DNA of 64,000 bases from Eucommia ulmoides (lineage: Eukaryota > Streptophyta > Magnoliopsida > Garryales > Eucommiaceae), in the NCBI GenBank assembly GCA_016647705.1, contig CM028335.1, positions 41,020,526 to 41,084,525 on the forward strand. Direction: 5' to 3'. How positions within the stretch are numbered: the stretch's first letter is position 1; every line of letters begins with the position of its first letter. This document shows positions 10,668 through 24,005 of this stretch, in pieces. The position numbers were made by a program, and so were the translations under genes. Under the pieces are notes generated by a model. It did not search any database, was not told the DNA's origin, and was given only the letters and a program-made list of their open reading frames with translations.

Positions 10668-13508
10668 CTACAAAAAGGCCCCTGAAAGGCCCAAAAAAAC
10701 CAAGTTTGACAATAAAGTCAATTGCGTCCATGTTCGACCTAAAATACAATTTTTTTGGGTAAGAACGGCCGTCTGAGCGAAATGCCCCAAAAAGATCAAG
10801 TTTTTACAGAAAAATCGACAACGTCAGTTTTTTACCAAAAATACTACTTTTTTGGGTAGAAATGCATTCTAAAAAAGAGCCACCAAAAGTTCCAAAAAGA
10901 CCAAGTGTGACCTGAAAAGTCAACTGTGTCCGTTTTCGACCAAGTATACCACTTTTTTTGGTGGAAACGACTTTCTGAGCAAAATTCCCCAAAATGCCCA
11001 AAAGACCAAGTTTGAGCTAAAAAGTCAATTGTGTTGGTTTTCGAATGAAAATACCATTTTTTTGGGTGGAAACGACCTTCAGAGCAAAATACCACCAAAA
11101 GGACCATGTTTGATCGAAAAAGTCAATTGTGTCCGTTTTCGACCAAAAATACCACCTTTTAGGGTGGAAACGACGTTCCAAGCAAAACTCCCCGAGCAGG
11201 CCCAAGAAGACCAAGTTTGATCGCAAAAATCAAATGTTTCTGTTTTAACCTAAAAATACCACTTTGGCCGGAGGATACGGCCTTCTGAGCAAAACGCCCG
11301 CAGAAGGCCCAAAATAACCATGTTTGACTGGAAAAGACAATTGTGTCCCTTTTTTTTTTACCAAAAATATCAATTTTTTTTGGGTGAAAATAGTCTTCCT
11401 AGCAAAACGTCCTGTAAAGGCCCAAAACGACAAAGTTTGACTAGAAAAGTCGACTACGTTTGCTTTCGACCGAAAATTTTACTTTTGTCAGTGGAAAAGG
11501 CCTTCTGAGCAAAACGCTCCCAACAAACCCAAAAAGACCAAGTTTGACATGAAAAGTCAACCGTGTCTGTTTTCGACCAAAAATATCACTTTTTTTTTTT
11601 TTGTGGAAATGACTTTCAGAGTAAAACACCCCCAAAAGGCCAAAAAAGACCAAGTTTGACCCATAAAGTAAAATATGTCTGTTTTCAACCAAAATTAGAA
11701 CTTTGGATGGTGAAAACATCTTTCGGAGAAAAATGCCCCAAAATGTCCCAAAAATACCAAGTTTCGACCAAAAAATACCAGTTTGGTCGGTGGAAATGGC
11801 CATCTAAGCAAAACGCTCCCGAAAGGCCAAAAAAGACCAAGTTTGACCCTAAAAGTCAAATGTGTCCGTTATCGACCAAAAATACCTCTTTGGTTAGTGG
11901 AAATAGCCTTCCGAGCAAAACGCCCCCAAAACGACTACCAGACCAAGTTTGGAAAGAAAAGTCAACTTTGTCCGTTTTCGGCCAAAAATACCACTTTGGT
12001 AGGTAGAAACAGTCTTCCGAGCAAAACACCCCCTAAAGGCCCGAAAAGACCAACTCTGACCAGAAAAGTCAACTATGTCCGTTTTCGGCCAAAAATACCA
12101 CTTTTTTTGGGTGGAAAAAGCCTTTTGAGCAGAACACCCCCAAAGGGCCTAAAAAGACCAAATTTAACTAGAAAAGCAATCTGTGTTCATTTTTTGCCAA
12201 AAATACCATTTTTTTGGGAGCAAATGGCCTTCTGAGCAAAACGACCCCAAAAAGATCGTGTTTGATCAAAAAAGTCGACTGCATCCGTTTTCGTCCTGAA
12301 ATACCATTTTCTTGGGTTCAAACAGCCTTCTTAGCAAAACTGCCCTGAAAGGCCCAAAAAATCCAAATTTGACGAGAAATGTCAATTGTGTTCGTTTTCG
12401 ACCAAAAATACCATTTTTTTGGGAGGAAATGGCCTTGAGAACAAAATACTGCCAAAATATCCAAAAAGATCAATTTTGACAGGAAAAGTCAGCAGTGTAC
12501 GTTTCCTAAGAACCTTACAAATTTGGTCGGTGGAAACAGCCTTCTATGCAAAATGGCCCCAAAAGGCCTAAAAAAACCAAGTTTGACCGGAAAAGTCAAT
12601 TTTGTTAATTTTCAATCGATATTATGATTTTGGTAGGTGGAAATGGCCTTCGGAGAAAAAGCCCCCCAAGGCCCAAAAAACCTAGTTTGGCAAGAAAAGT
12701 TGACTTTGTCCGCTTCCGACCAAAAATACCACTTTAGTCAATGGAAACGACCATCAGAGCAAAACGCCCAAAAAGGCCCAAAAAAACCTTGTTTGACCAG
12801 AAATGTCAACTATGTTCGTTTTGGTAAAAAAACGACTACGTTTTTTGGATGGAAACGACCTTATGAGCAAAACGCCCATAAAATGCCCAAAAAAACAAAG
12901 TTTGATAATAAAGTCAAATGTGTCCATGTTCGACCTAAAATACCACTTTTTGGGTAAAAACGGCCTTCTAAGTGAAATGCCCCAAAAAGATCAAGTTTTT
13001 ACAGAAAAATTAGCAGCGTCAGTTTTCGAAAAAAAATCCCCCAAAAGTCCCAAAAAGACCAAGTATGACCTGAAAAGTCAATTGTGTCCGTTTTCGACCA
13101 AGTATACCACTTTTTTTGGTGGAAACGATTTTCTGAGCAAAATTCCCCAAAATGCCCAAAAGATCAAGTTTGAGCTGAAAAGCCAATTATGTCGGCTTTC
13201 GAATGAGAATACCACTTTTTTGGGTGGAAACGACCTTCAGAGCAAAATACCGCCCAAAAGGACCATGTTTGACCAAAAAAGTCAACTGTGTTCATTTTCT
13301 ACCAAAAATACCATATTTTAGGGTGGAAATGGCGTTCCAAGCAAAACTCCCCCAACCCAAAAAGACCAAGTTTGACGGCAAAAATTAAATGTTTATGTTT
13401 TAACCTAAAAATACCTAAAAATACCACTTTGGCCGGTGGATACGGCCTTCAGAGCAAAACACCCGCGGAAGGCCCAAAATAATCATGTTTGACCGGAAAA
13501 GACAATTG
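10668..13508. repeat. Tandem array, block II
   Basis: About 26 monomers of the same ~107 bp family. Variant monomers can be matched one by one to block III about 2.14-2.18 kb further on, once the inserted LTR at 13509-14321 is discounted. The start of the block repeats monomer types found before the end of block I, so I and II are not simply one array split by A1. Confidence 0.9.
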
Positions 13509-14316
13509 TGATGCAAACCTCACCAAGGATTAGTGAGACCCGAAACCAACTTAGGGTTTCTTCGCAAAGATCGAAACTAAATCAGATTTTGAGCAAACTC
13601 AAAATACATAAATTGAAAGATAGATTATCTTGACCCAACGTTTATGAACGAAACATGAACCAATGGTATAATGATCTTGACCCAATGATTATAATAAATC
13701 ACAAACCAAATATATAAGTTTGAACGCCACAAGAAACTCTTGATAAGTTCTGGAAAAGTTCTCTGAAGAGCTAAAGAGAAAACTCTCACAATTTTATTAA
13801 TAAAAAATAATGTGAAATTCGTAGATCTACAAAGTCCCTTAAATAGGTGGCCAAGAGAATAAGAAAGAGACCCTAATACACTTTGAAATTCGTGGGTCTA
13901 CATGGAGGAAAAAGGAAACCCTAAAATCTAATTGCTAAATAAAGAATAAGAAAACTTCCTAATTTGTCTTACATTCCTAGTTGGAAAAAGAAATGATTTA
14001 CTTGGCAATCAAGCTTACAAATCAACCTAAAAATAATTAAAAGACTTAAAATAATAAAATAAATAAAATAAAATTTGTGGGTCTCATTCTTGGCCCGTTC
14101 AGGATCACGCTTTAAGCCCATTCACTTGCTTTGATGAGGTGGACTAGGTCTTGACTGTCCGATGGGTCTAATTTAGCCTTCACCATTGTAGTTTCAACCC
14201 CAATATCTTGAATAATCCCATTAAGTGCTTCTTTGAATCTTTTTGCCCTTGCCTTTCTTATTGGGCCAACTGGAACATGCAACAGATCTCTTGGTGCAGC
14301 TGATATATTCTCATCA
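13509..14316 (-). mobile_element. Solo LTR of family B with perfect 5 bp target duplication
   Basis: 808 bp, written on the + strand as TGATGCAAACCTCACC to CTCATCA. It is homologous to the LTRs of element B (24006-24838 and 27240-28073) in the same orientation. AATTG flanks both sides (13504-13508 and 14317-14321), and the satellite sequence joins in register when LTR and one AATTG are removed. A solo LTR arises by recombination between the two LTRs of a full element. Confidence 0.92.
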
Positions 14317-17310
14317 AATTGTGTCCATTTTTTACCAAAAACATCATTTTTTTGGGTGGAAACAGTCTTCCTAGCAAAATGCCCCGAAAAGGCCCCAAAT
14401 GACTAAGTTTGACTTGAAAAGTTTACTACGTTTGTTTTCGACCGAAAATTTTACTTTTGTCGGTGGAAAAGGCCTTCTAAGAAAAACACTCCCAAAAGAC
14501 CAAAAAAGTCAACCGTATCCGTTTTCGACCAAAAATATCACTTTTTTTTTTTTTGTGGAAACGGCTTTCAAAGTAAAACGCTCCCTAAAGGCCAAAAAAG
14601 ACCAAGTTTGACCCAAAAAGTCAACTATGTCTATTTTCAACCAAAATTAGAACTTTGGATGGTGGAAACAGCTTTCGGAGAAAAACACCCCCAAATGTCC
14701 CCAAAATTCCAAGTTTCAACCAAAAAATACCAGTTTGATCGGTGGAAACGGCCATCTGAGCAAAACGCTCCTGAAAGGCTGAAAAAGACCAAGATTGACC
14801 ATAAAAGTCAAATGTGTCCGTTTTCAACCAAAAATATCTCTTTGGTTAGTGGAAATAGACTTTCGAGCAAAATGCCCCCAAAAAGACAACAAGACCAACT
14901 TTGGAAAGAAAAGTTAACTTTTTCCGTTTTCAGCAAAAAATACCACTTGTCTAGGTAGAAACAGCCTTCCGAGCAAAATGCTTCCTAAAGGCCCAAAAAA
15001 ACCAACTCTGATCGAAAAAGTCAACTATGTCCATTTTCGGCCAAAAATACCAATTGTTTTGGGTGGAAAAAGCCTTTTGAGCAGAATGCCCCCAAAGGGC
15101 CTAAAAAGACCAAGTTTAACTAGAAAAGTAAACTGTGTTCATTTTTGGCAAAAAACAAATATCATTTCTTTTGGGTACAAATGGCCTTCTGAGCAAAACA
15201 ACCCCAAAAAGACAATGTTTAATCAGAAAAGTCGACTGCATCCATTTTCGTCCTGTAATACCATTATCTTGGGTACAAACAGTCTTCTTAGCAAAAACGC
15301 CCCCGAAAGTCCAAATTTGACGAGAGATGACAATTGTCTCCGTTTTTGACCAAAAATACCACTTTTTTGGGTAGAAACAGCCTTTAGAGCAAAATACCGC
15401 CAAAATATCTGAAAATATCAATTTTGACAGGAAAAGCCAGTAGTGTCTGTTTCCTAAGAACCTTACCAATTTGGTTGGTGGAAATGGCCTTCTGCGCAAA
15501 ACGGCCCCAAAAGGCCTTAAAAAACCAAATTTGATCGGAAAAATCAATTGTGTCAATTTTCAACCGATATTACTATTTTGGTCGACGGAAATGGCCTTCG
15601 GAGAAAAAAGCCCCCCAAGGCCCAAAAAACCCAAGTTTGGCCAGAAAAGTTAACTTTGTCCGCTTTCAACAAAAAATGCCACTTTAGTCAATGGAAACGA
15701 CCATCCGAGCAAAACACCCCAAAAAGGCCCAACAAAACCTTATTTGACCGTAAATGTCAACTGTGTTCATTTTGGTAAAAAAAGACTACGTTTTTTTGGA
15801 TGGAAACGACCTTTTGAGCAAAAGGCCCACAAAAGGCCCCAAAAAACCAAGTTTGATAATAAAGTCAACTATATTCATGTTTGACCTAAAATACCACTTT
15901 TTTGGGTAAAAACGGCCTTCTGAACGAAATGCCCCAAAAAGGTCAAGTTTTTACAGAAATATCAGCAGCGTCAGTTTTCAACCAAAAATACTACTTTTTT
16001 GGGTAGAAATGCATTAAAAAAAAAAAAAACCAAAAGTCCCAAAAAGACCTAGTGTAACCTGAAAAGTCAACTGTGTCCATTTTTGACCAAGTATACCTCT
16101 TTTTTTTTTTGTGGAAACGACCTTCTGAGCAAAATTCCCCAAAATGCCAAAAAGACCAAATTTGAGCCGAAAAGTTAATCGTGTTGGTTTTCGAATGAGA
16201 ATACTACTTTTTTTGGGTGGAAACGACCTTTAGAAAAAAATACCACCAAAAGGACCAAGTTTGACCGAAAAAGTCAATTGTGTCCGTTTTCGACCAAAAA
16301 TACCACATTTTTTGGGTGGAAATGGCGTTCCAAGCAAAACTCCCCCGAAAGGCCAAAGAAGACCAAATTTGTTTTAACCTAGAAAATACCACTTTGGCCG
16401 CAAAAATCAAATGTTTATGTTTTAACCTAAAAATACCACTTTGGCCGGTGGATACGACCTTCTAATCAAAACGCCCGCGGAAGGCCCAAATAAACATGTT
16501 TGACTGGAAAAGACAACTGTGTCCGTTTTTTTACCAAAAATATCATTTTTTGGGGGGGAAATAGTCGTCTTAGCAAAACGCCCAGAAAATGCCAAGAACA
16601 ACCAAGTTTGACCAGAAAAGTCGAATACGTTTGTGTTCGACCGAAAATTTTAGTCCTGAAATACTATTTTCCTCAGTGCAAATGGTCTTTTGAGCAAAAC
16701 GCCCCCTAAAGGCCCAAAAAGACCAAGTTTAACCAGAAATGTCAATTGTGTCCGTTTTCGACCAAAAATACCACTTTTTTGGGTGGAAATGGCCTTCAGA
16801 GCAAAATAACCCCACTATACCCAAAAAGATCAAGTTTGACCAGAAAAGTTAGCAGTGTCTGTTTCCTAAGAAAAATACCATTCTCTCGGTGACAATGGCC
16901 TTCTGAGCAAAACGTCCCCAAAAGACCAACTTTGACCGAAAAAGTCAATTGTATCTGTTTTCGTCCAAAGATACTACTTTTTTTGGGTAGAAATAATCTT
17001 TCGAGCAAAACGCCCCGAAAAGGCCTAAAAAGACCAAGTTTGATCAAAAATATCAACTATGTCTATTTTCGACCGAATATACGATTTTGGTCGGTGGAAA
17101 TGGCCTTCGGAGCAAAAAACCCCCTCAAGGCCCAAACAAACCAAGTTTGGCCAGAAAAGTAAACTTTGTCCATTTTTGGTCCAAAAAGACTACTTTTTTT
17201 TTTTTTAATGGAAACAACATTTTGAGCAAAATGCCCCCAAAAGACCAAAAAAAACTAAGTCTGACTGGAAAGTCAACTGTGTCCATGTTCGACTAAAAAT
17301 ACCACTTTTT
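14317..17310. repeat. Tandem array, block III
   Basis: About 28 monomers. Landmarks TTTCCTAAGAA (15451, 16862), CCAAGTATACC (16087) and the T-run monomer (14534) align with block II equivalents. Ends at a truncated family B LTR. Confidence 0.9.
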
Positions 17311-18096
17311 TGGCTAATTCAAGAGCTTTGGGCTGAGTCTAAAATAATGAAGCTCAAATTAGGCCCAAATGACGATCAAGGCCTAGTTCATCTCATTAAG
17401 GCAAGCGAATGGGCTTAGGCGTGAACTTGAATGGGCTTAGGCGTGTGGACCACGAAATTCAGATCATTTATTTATTTATAGGCTTTATTTTTTTTATATA
17501 TTTTAATTTTTATTGTTGATTTGTAAGGCATGAATGCCAAATTAGTCTTTTTCCTTTTTAGATTAGGAATTAGTCATCTCCTTTTTAAATTATGAGTAGG
17601 GTTTCCTTACTTCTCTTGAATTCCTTGTTCCTCTAGGGTTTCTTTTTATTTCTAGTGTGGGCGCCACTGTTCATGGTACTGTTCACCTACACTGTTCACA
17701 TGCACTATTCATTAGCCTAGGGTTTTCTTTTATTGTTGGCCAACTATTTAAGAGACTTATATCCCATTGGAAAGAAACCTTACTTTGATTAATACAATTG
17801 TGAGAGTTTTCGCTTAAGTTCTTCAAAGAACTTTTCTGAACTTATCATGAATTTTTTGTGGCGTTCAAACCCCATATCTTTGGTTTGTGATTCATTATAA
17901 TCATCGGGTCAAGATTGTTCTTTATACTGTTAGTTCGCGCTTCGTTCATAAACGTTGGGTCAAGGAAATCTATCCTAAATTTTGTATTTTCGTGTTCTTA
18001 TATGTTCATTTATAAATCTGATTTTGTTCAATTCCCGCGAAGAAACCCTAAGTTGGTTTCGGGTCTCACTAATCCTTGGTGAGGTTCGAATCATCA
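17311..18096 (+). mobile_element. 5'-truncated family B LTR
   Basis: Begins with TAATTCAAGAG, which corresponds to about base 105 of the full LTR, and ends GGTTCGAATCATCA, the normal LTR 3' end. Orientation is opposite to the other B copies. The satellite monomers on either side are not contiguous, so the truncation probably came with loss or rearrangement of array units. Confidence 0.85.
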
Positions 18097-21000
18097 ATTG
18101 TATCCGTTTTCGACCAAAAATACCACTTTCTAACCAAAAATACCACTTTGTTTGGCGAGAAAAATTAGCTATGTTCGTTTTCGACAAAAAATATCATTTT
18201 TTTTTTAAACGGCCTTCTGAGAAAAATGCCCCCAAAAATGCTAAAAAATACCAAGTTTGACCATAAAAGTCAACTGTGTTCGTTTTCGACCAAAAATACC
18301 ACTTTTTTTTTTTGTGAAAACGACCTTAAAAGTAAATGCCCCAAAAGGCCAAAAAAGATCAAGTTTGACTTGAAAAGTCAATTGTGTCCATTTTTCACAA
18401 AAAATACCAATTATTTTTTTTGTGGAAACGACCTTCTGAATAAAACTCCCTTGAAATACCCAAAAAGATAAAGTTTTATCGGAAAAGTCTACTTTGTCTG
18501 TTTCCGACGAAAAAATACCAGTTTGGTCGGTGGAAATGGCCATCCGAGCAAAACCCCCCCAAAAGGCCCAAAAAGATCAAGTTTAACCTGAAAACTCAAT
18601 TGTGTCCGTTTTCGACAAAAATACCACATTGGTCAGTAGAAACGGCCTTATGTGCAAAACGTCCCCAAAAGGCCCAAAAGATCAAGTTTGACCAGAAAAG
18701 TAATTGTGTTGGTTTTTGAATGAAAATACCACTTTTTTGGGTAGAAACGACCTTCAAAGCAAAATACCCCCAAAAAGCCCAAAAGGACCGAGTTTGACCG
18801 AAAAAGTCAATTGTGTCCGTTTTTTACCAAAAATACCACCTTTTAGGGTAGAAACGGCCTTCCAAGCAAAACGCCCCCCAAAAGGAAGATAACCAAGTTT
18901 GACCCCAAAAATCAAATGTTTTCGTTTTCAACCAAAAATACCACTTTGGTCGGTGGATACGGTCGTCTGGGAAAAATGCTTTCGGACGGCCCAAAATAAC
19001 CATGTTTGACCAGAAAAGACAAGTGTGGACATTTTTTTTTAACAAAAGTATAACTTTTGGGGGGGAAAAACAGTCTTTCTAGCAAAACGCCCCCAAAAAG
19101 GCCTAAAAAGACTAAGTTTAACTGAAAAAAGTCAATTGTGTTCATTTTTGGCCAAAAATACCATTTCTTTTCGGTGCAAACGGCCTTCTGAGCAAAAAGA
19201 CCCCAAAAAGACCGAGTTTGATCAGTAAAGTCGACTACATCCGTTTTTGTCTTAAAATACCATTTTCTTCAGTGCAAATGGCCTTCTGAGCAAAAACACC
19301 CCCTAAAGGCCCAAAAAGACTAAGTTTGACCAGAAATATCAATTGTGTCCGTTTTCGACCAAAAATACTATTTTTTTAGATGGAAACGGCCTTCAGAGCA
19401 AAATAACCCCAAAATACCCAAAAAGATCAAGTTTGATCGGAAAAGGCAATAGTGTCCATTTCCTAAGAAAAATACCAATTTGGTTAGTGAAAACGGCCTG
19501 CTAAGCAAAATAGCCGCAAAAGGCCCAAAAAGACCAAATTTGACCGAAAAAGTCCATCGTGTCCGGTTTTGACAAAAAAATACCATTTGTTTTTGTGGAA
19601 ACAGCCTTCCAAGAAAAACACTCTCAAAAGGCCCAAAAACACCCTCAAAAGGCCCAAAAAGACTAAATTTGACCTGGAAAGTCAACTGTGTCCATTTTCG
19701 ACAAAAAATACCACTTTGGTCAATGGAAACGGCCTTCTGAGCAAAAGACCAACTTTGACTGAAAAAGTCTATAGTATCTGTTTTCGACAAAAGATACCAC
19801 TTTTTTTGGGTGGAAACGATCTTCCGAGCAAAACGCCCTGAAAAGGCCTAAAAAGACCAAGTTTGATCGAAAAAATCAACTATGCCTATTTTTGACAGAA
19901 ATTATGATTTTGGTCGGTGGAAATGGCTTTCGGAGCCAAAAACCCCCTCAAGGCCCAAAAAAACCAAGTTCGGCCAGAAAAGTCAACTTTATCCGTTTTT
20001 AACAAAACATACCATTTCAGTCGATGGAAATGACCATCAGAGCAAAATGCCCCAAAAAGGCAAAAAAAAAATCTTGTTTGACCGTAAATATCAACTGTGT
20101 TTGTTTTGGTCTAAAAAAATTACTTTTTTTGGGAGGAAATGGCATTTTGAGCAAAACGCCTCCTGAAGGCCCAAAAAAACCAAGTTTGACAAAAAAGTCA
20201 AATGTGTCCATATTCGACCAAAAATAACATTTTTTTGGGTAAAAATGGCCTTTTGAGTGAAATTTCTCCAAATGGCCCAAAAAGATCAAGTTTGATCTAA
20301 AAAATCAACTGTGTCCGTTTTCGTCCAAGTATACCATTTTTTTGTGTGGAAACGACTTTCCGAGAAAAACTCCCCAAAAGGCCCAAAAGACCAAGGCCCA
20401 AAAAGATATCAAGTTTAACCAGAATAGTTGGCTATGTCCGTTTCCAACCAAAAATACCACTTTGGTCAATGGAAAGAGCCTTCTAAGCTAAACACCCCCG
20501 AAAGGCCAAAAAATACCAAATTTGACATTAAATGTTAACCGCATCCTTTTTTGACAAAAAAATACAATTTGTTTTTGTTGAAACAGCCTTCTATGCAAAA
20601 TGCCCCAAAAAAGGCTAAAAAAAAGACCAAGTTTGACATCAAAAGTCAATTTTGTCTGTTTTCAACCAAAAATACCACTTTTTGGGGGGTGAAGAAACTG
20701 CCTTGCGAGCAAAATGCCCCCAAAATGCTTTAAAAGACCAAGTTTAACTAAAAAAAGTCAACTATATCCATTTTCAACCAAAAATATCACTTTTGGGTGG
20801 AAACGGCCTTCTGAGCAGCACCTCCCCAAATGGCCTAAAAAGACCAACTTTGATCCGAAAAGTCAATTGTGTCCGTTTTCAACCAAAAATACCACTTTGG
20901 TCGGTGTTAGCATCCTTCTTAGCAAAATGCCGTCAAAAGGCCAAAAAAATCTATTTTTGACCATAAAAGTCAATTATTTTCGTTTTCGACCGAAAATACC

Positions 21001-22570
21001 ACTTTCCAATCAAAAATACCATTTTGTTTGGCAGGAAAATTAGCCGTGTTCGTTTTCGAGAAAAAATATCAATTTTTTTTGTGGAAATGGCCTTCTGAGA
21101 AAAATGCCCCCAAAATGCTCAAAAAACCAAGTTTGACCATAAAAGTCAACTATGTTCGTTTTTGACCAAAAATACCTTCTTCTTTTTTTTGTGAAAACGG
21201 CCTTAAAAGCCAATACCCCAAATGGCCCAAAATGACCAAGTTTGACTATAAAAGTCAATTGTTTATGTTTTTGACGAAAAATAACACTTTTTGGGGGTGG
21301 AAACAGTGTTCCTAGAAAAATGCCGCCAAAAGGGCCAAAAAGATCAAGTTTGACCCGAAAAGTCAATTGTGTCTATTTTCAACCAAAATTATAACTTTGG
21401 ACGGTGGAAACAACTTTCAGAGAAAAACGCCCCCAATTGTCCCAAAAATACCAAGTTTGGCCAGAAAAGTCTACTTTGTCTATTTTCGACCAAAAAATAC
21501 CAGTTTGGTCAGTGGAAACGGCCATCCAAGCAAAACGCTCCCTAAAGGCCCAAAAAGACCAAGTTTGACCATAAAAGTCAAATGTGTCTATTTTCAACCA
21601 AAAATACCACTTTGGTCAGTGGAAACAACCTCTCAAGCAAAACATTCCCAAAAGGCCCAAATAGACCGAGTGTGACTAGAAAAGTCAATTATGTCCATTT
21701 TTTACAAAAAATACCAATTTTTTTGGGTGGAAAAATCCTTTTGGGCAAAACGCCCCCAAAGGGCCCAGAAAGACCAAGTTTAACTGGAAAAGTCAAATGT
21801 GTTTGTTTTTTGCCAAAAATACCATTTCTTTTGGGTGTAAACGGCCTTCAGAGCAAAATACCCTCAAAATACTAAAAAACTTATCAAGTTCGACTGGAAA
21901 AGTCAACAGTGTCTGTTTCCTAAGAAAAATACCAATTTGGTCGGTGGAAACGGCCTTCTGAGCAAAACTGCCCCAAAAGGCCCAAAAAGACTAAGTTTGA
22001 TAAAATAAAAAAAAAGTCCACCGAGTTTGTTTTTGACCAAAAATACCATATTTTTTTTGTGGAAACGGTCTTCTGAGCAAAACGCTCTCAAAAGGTCCAA
22101 AAATATTAAATTTGACCCAAAAAGTCATTTGTGTCCATTTTTGACCAAAAATACTACCTTGGTCGATGGAAACGGTCTTCTAAGCAAAATGTCCCCAAAA
22201 GGCCCAAAAATACCAACTCTGACCATAAAAGTCAACTGTGTCTGTTTTCGACCAAAGATACTACTTTTTTTGGGTAGAAATGCTCTTCCGAGCAAAATGC
22301 CCCCAAAAGGCCTAAAAATACCAAGTTTGACCAAAAAAGACAATTGTGTCTATTTTGACCAAAATTATGATTTTGGTCGGTGGAAATGGCCTTTGGAGCA
22401 AAAAGCTCCCTCAAGGCCCAAAAAAATCAAGTTTGGCCAGAAAAGTCAACTTTATCCGTTTTCGACAAAAACTACCACTTCAGTCGATGGAAACGACCAT
22501 CAGAGCAAAATGCCCCAAAAAGGCCCAAAAAAACCTTGTTTGACCGTAAATGTCAATTGTGTTCGTTCTT
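18097..22570. repeat. Tandem array, block IV
   Basis: The longest uninterrupted block, about 42 monomers. It contains landmarks shared with other blocks: CCAAGTATACC at 20325, TTTCCTAAGAA near 19459 and 21916, and a doubled short segment (ACCACTTTCTAACCAAAAATACCA) at about 18122 and 21000 that also occurs at 3610 in block I. Spacing here is less regular than in blocks II and III. Confidence 0.9.
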
Positions 22571-23437
22571 TTATGCAAATCATAGCACAACTTCAAGGAA
22601 TCTAGTTCAAGTCCCAATTGGAACGGTTACGAGAGCACGAGCAAGGAAGTTTAAAGATGCACTCAACGGACTTATTCAAGAGGCATGGAATCAAGCAAAT
22701 TCATGGAGGCCTACTGAGCATGATCCACGTGAGCAACAAAGATTCATAAACATGATTCAAGTTCTAAAAGAATTTGGCCAAGGCTAAGCTTAAATTGGTA
22801 TGTTTAAGAATACTCCTTTTTGGGTCTGATTGTAAGGCTTGCATTCCATTTATCTTCCTTTTAATTGTTTTTGAAATTTATGGGTGTATATGGTTGATAA
22901 CAAAGTCATTTAAGACTCCCAACCTTCCTTTTCTATCTTAGGTATGTGATCAACCAATTAAGGGGCTGATTGTGGCGTTTTTTTTTTTTTTCCATTTAGG
23001 CAAGTATTTCTTTTAGGCAAGTAAGACTTATTTTATTTACCAGATTTTAGCCTTAATTAGGGTAGTTATTTTAGGAATTTTCCTTGTAATTGTCAGCCTT
23101 TAAATAGGCGTCTAATCAATGAAAAACGCAGACCATTATTCTGAAAAATTGTGAGAGTTTTTTTTCTCTACGGTTATTTGAACTACTATTCGAACTTATC
23201 GAGATTTCCTGTGGCGTTCACCAACGAATTTTCAAACAGATTTCCACCACCGTCTATGACGTCTTCCTTATACTGAGGTCTTTGTTTCGCACTAAACAGC
23301 AGGTTAAGGTCATGTATACCGAGGTTCTTGTTTTTCGTAAACAACAGGACAAGGTCTGTCATCCAATTCTGATCTTAGAACGATCTTGGGTTCTATTATC
23401 TTGTCGGATATCGTTATTCTTGGCAAGATTCACATCA
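22571..23437 (+). repeat. 5' LTR of A2
   Basis: 867 bp. The usual TGATGCAAATC start has become TTATGCAAATC. Ends CACATCA. Confidence 0.88.
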
Positions 23438-23439
23438 TT

Positions 23440-23452
23440 TGGTAATCAGAGC
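23440..23452 (+). promoter_or_regulatory. Primer-binding site of A2
   Basis: TGGTAATCAGAGC two bases after the LTR, identical to the A1 site. Confidence 0.8.
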
Positions 23453-24005
23453 AAGGTCTAAATCAGGTTCATCTATCCATTTCTTTTCGTTCATCGTTAT
23501 CTATTCATTCCCACTTGAATTTTCTTGGATAACATATACTCAAATCTAATCAAAATTTTCGTTTTCCTTTTTTTTTTCTCCCAAGAAAGACTGTCTGCAC
23601 AAGAAAAAAAAAAGTTTGTTTTCATCAATTTTGGTTCCCATAAACCCGAAAATCACCAGACCCTAATGACCAATTTTTGTTTTGGTGGAAATTTTGCTAT
23701 TTTGTCCTTCCGAAAATCTAATTAGCACACTTTCCTTGTATTCTTGCTTTTAAAACTTGAAATTCCTTGATGAGTTCTTGGTGAATTGTTGCTGGAAATT
23801 TTGAGTATTGTTTGTTTAGTTTCAAAAGAACTGAAAGAGAATTATCGAGTAGAAAAATGCAAGAGTGGTGAGAACATTAGAGGGTTAAAAGCCACATATT
23901 TTTTTTGAGTAAAACACAAGCGTAGAGTGATTCACATTCTTGAGTGTAAACACGTAAGAGAGAGAATTGTGAGGTCATTTATTTCTAACTTTGCTTTGCA
24001 GCAAT
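23453..24005 (+). other. 5' leader of A2 up to element B
   Basis: Homologous to the A1 and A3 leaders. It ends TTTGCTTTGCAGCAAT, where the uninterrupted A3 copy reads GCTTTGCAGCAACCATG. The final GCAAT is the left copy of element B's target duplication. Confidence 0.8.

Noticed and set aside
11563..12235. Overlapping open frames of about 150 codons in the tandem array as host genes
   Set aside because: They repeat every ~36 residues with the DNA monomer, exist on both strands, and have no domain or splice support. Treated as a by-product of a stop-poor repeat.
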